Positions 62,632 through 64,000 of a stretch of DNA of 64,000 nucleotides are shown in pieces (positions within the stretch are counted from its first letter, which is position 1; every line of letters begins with the position of its first letter). The notes beneath the pieces are model-generated. The model was not told the DNA's origin and searched no databases. It was given only the letters and a program-made list of their open reading frames with translations. Position numbers and translations under genes: made by a program. This DNA comes from Neobacillus pocheonensis (lineage in GTDB: Bacteria; Bacillota; Bacilli; Bacillales; Cytobacillaceae). The DNA lies in NCBI GenBank assembly GCA_023702235.1, contig JAMQCR010000001.1:1736001-1800000 (forward strand), read 5' to 3'.

Positions 62632-64000
62632 TTATTTTTCTTTTAATCGGAGAAGTCGTAAACCATTTAATGTGACAATAAGAGTTGCACCCATATCTGC
62701 GAATATCGCAATCCAAAGGGTTAGCCAGCCTGGAATCACTAATAATAATGCCAATAGTTTAATCCCCAAAGAGAATGTGATATTCTGCTTGATGACAAAT
62801 AAGGCTTTCCTGCTTAGTTGTAACGTAAAGGGAAGCTTACCTAAATCATCCACCATTAGGGCAATATCTGCCGTTTCAAGAGCAGTATCTGTTCCTGCTC
62901 CACCCATGGCAATACCGACTGTCGACGCAGCTAAAGCTGGTGCATCGTTAACGCCGTCACCGACCATTGCTACACGGTCATATTGATTCCGGAGTTCTTT
63001 AATAAAAGTTAATTTATCTTGAGGCAAAAGATCTGCTCGAATATCAGTGACTCCTACATGCTTTCCAATCGCATTGGCTGTCCCTTTATTATCACCCGTT
63101 AGCATGATTGTTTTTTTTATTCCTAATGCATGAAGTTTCATTATAACGGATTTGCTGTTCCCTCTGACTTCATCAGCAACTGCGAATAACGCCAATATTT
63201 CTGTTTCAGTCCCTGCGACCATGACGGTTTTCCCCTTGGTTTGCAGCTCTGAAATGGTTCCTTTTGGGCTAGATGGAATTCCATTTGGTGAGAGTTCTTC
63301 GAATAAATTTGGACTGCCCACATAATACATCGTTTCTTTGACTTTTCCTTTGATCCCTTTTCCAGTTATCGAAGAAAATTCTTCTATTGAAAGGTTTTTA
63401 TAAGATAACTGTTCATCTTCAGCCTTTTTCATGATGGCTGAAGCCAATGGATGCTGAGATCCAATTTCTAATGCTGCGATAATCGTAAGAAGTTCATTAG
63501 CATCTGTATTATTTTGTGGAAGGTAATCCGTTACCACTGGAATTCCGTGCGTTAAGGTACCTGTTTTATCAAATGCAATTGCTTTGATCGCTCCCATTTC
63601 CTCTAAGTGCATTCCACCTTTAATTAGGACACCATTTCGAGCAGCATTTCCGATTGCGGTCACAATCGAAACCGGTGTAGAGATAACTAGAGCACACGGA
63701 CATCCAACAACCAACACAGCTAAACCTTGATAAATCCATTTACTCCAATCCCCGTCAAGCAATAGTGGTGGGAGCACAGCTACGAAAAGTGAAATCAACA
63801 TGATGACAGGTGTGTAGTATTTGGCAAACCGATTGACAAATGCTTGAGATGGTGCCTTTTCGGCTTGAGCTTCCTCCACTAAATGAATAATCTTAGCAAT
63901 TGTGGTATCATCCATATGTTTTGTGACTTTGACTTCAAGAAGTCCTTCTTCATTTAAGGTCCCGGCAAAAACTTCATCATCAACTGTTTTTGAAACTGGC
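62632..64000 (-). CDS. cadA: Heavy-metal P1B-type ATPase (CadA/ZosA-like), 5' end outside the window
   Basis: The frame is open from the window edge: [20 protein letters not shown] lies upstream of the first ATG, so the start is beyond 64000. Contains the translocation motif [10 protein letters not shown], phosphorylation site [13 protein letters not shown], the nucleotide-domain HP (SQHPLASAI), hinge [15 protein letters not shown] and the final helices. CPC-type pumps of this class export Zn2+, Cd2+ or Pb2+. The N-terminal metal-binding domain is not visible. About 457 residues are present. Confidence 0.9.
   Translation of the reverse strand, partial: PVSKTVDDEVFAGTLNEEGLLEVKVTKHMDDTTIAKIIHLVEEAQAEKAPSQAFVNRFAKYYTPVIMLISLFVAVLPPLLLDGDWSKWIYQGLAVLVVGCPCALVISTPVSIVTAIGNAARNGVLIKGGMHLEEMGAIKAIAFDKTGTLTHGIPVVTDYLPQNNTDANELLTIIAALEIGSQHPLASAIMKKAEDEQLSYKNLSIEEFSSITGKGIKGKVKETMYYVGSPNLFEELSPNGIPSSPKGTISELQTKGKTVMVAGTETEILALFAVADEVRGNSKSVIMKLHALGIKKTIMLTGDNKGTANAIGKHVGVTDIRADLLPQDKLTFIKELRNQYDRVAMVGDGVNDAPALAASTVGIAMGGAGTDTALETADIALMVDDLGKLPFTLQLSRKALFVIKQNITFSLGIKLLALLLVIPGWLTLWIAIFADMGATLIVTLNGLRLLRLKEK

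Overview
The window looks like a low-GC, endospore-forming Bacillaceae chromosome (Bacillus/Neobacillus-like). Evidence: three YjcZ-type sporulation microproteins, a CotD-like coat protein with a sigma-K-like promoter, a GerPA/GerPF-type protein, a CspC-like cold-shock protein, a YfmM-like ABC-F ATPase, YcgR/YcgQ, a cytochrome aa3 quinol oxidase operon (qoxABCD) followed by ctaB, a Zur-type operator, AGGAGG ribosome-binding sites and AT-rich intergenic DNA.

Layout. (1) 1-14.7 kb is accessory DNA: small spore-type genes, a conjugation/plasmid-like module (pilin-like membrane protein, replication-relaxation protein and FtsK/SpoIIIE translocase, the last two with in-frame stops), a small regulator cassette, a collapsed prophage (HNH endonuclease, holin cut by an IS3-family element, LysM endolysin, tRNA-like sequence) and many small orphan genes. 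(2) 14.7-23.5 kb: broken MocR/PdxR-type regulator with a divergent broken flavin-binding oxidase, yfmM, a phosphonate-type ABC transporter with fused permeases, and a YuiD-like protein. (3) 23.7-35.5 kb is envelope biology: O-antigen-ligase-like protein, a broken orphan MurT, BcrC-type and DedA proteins, a SleB-type hydrolase, a Thr-rich exported protein, a large DUF2062/GH18/polysaccharide deacetylase/GT2 protein and an alpha/beta hydrolase. (4) 35.5-41.7 kb is a thiazole/oxazole-modified microcin (TOMM) locus: SagB-type dehydrogenase, E1-like/YcaO cyclodehydratase, ThiF-like maturation protein and a 99-residue precursor of the heterocycloanthracin/sonorensin type with a CGGF(R/G) repeat core. 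(5) 42-54 kb: glycolipid glycosyltransferase, GT39 protein, amino-acid permease, zinc ABC importer behind a Zur-like operator, L,D-transpeptidase, YcgR/YcgQ. (6) 54-64 kb: small membrane proteins, ctaB and qoxDCBA, a CDF zinc exporter and a CadA-type P-ATPase running off the window.

A striking property is the density of broken frames. About twenty small indels (mostly one missing base in a short homopolymer) and six in-frame stops hit otherwise well-conserved genes, including qoxC and ctaB. Either the strain is decaying or, more likely for many cases, the sequence has residual base-calling errors. I annotate such genes over their whole span as pseudogenes and state where the frame breaks.

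The most interesting system is the TOMM bacteriocin locus. Its precursor is intact and adjacent to a complete set of maturation genes, and its Cys spacing (every fifth residue) differs from the Cys-Xaa-Xaa pattern I associate with heterocycloanthracin.
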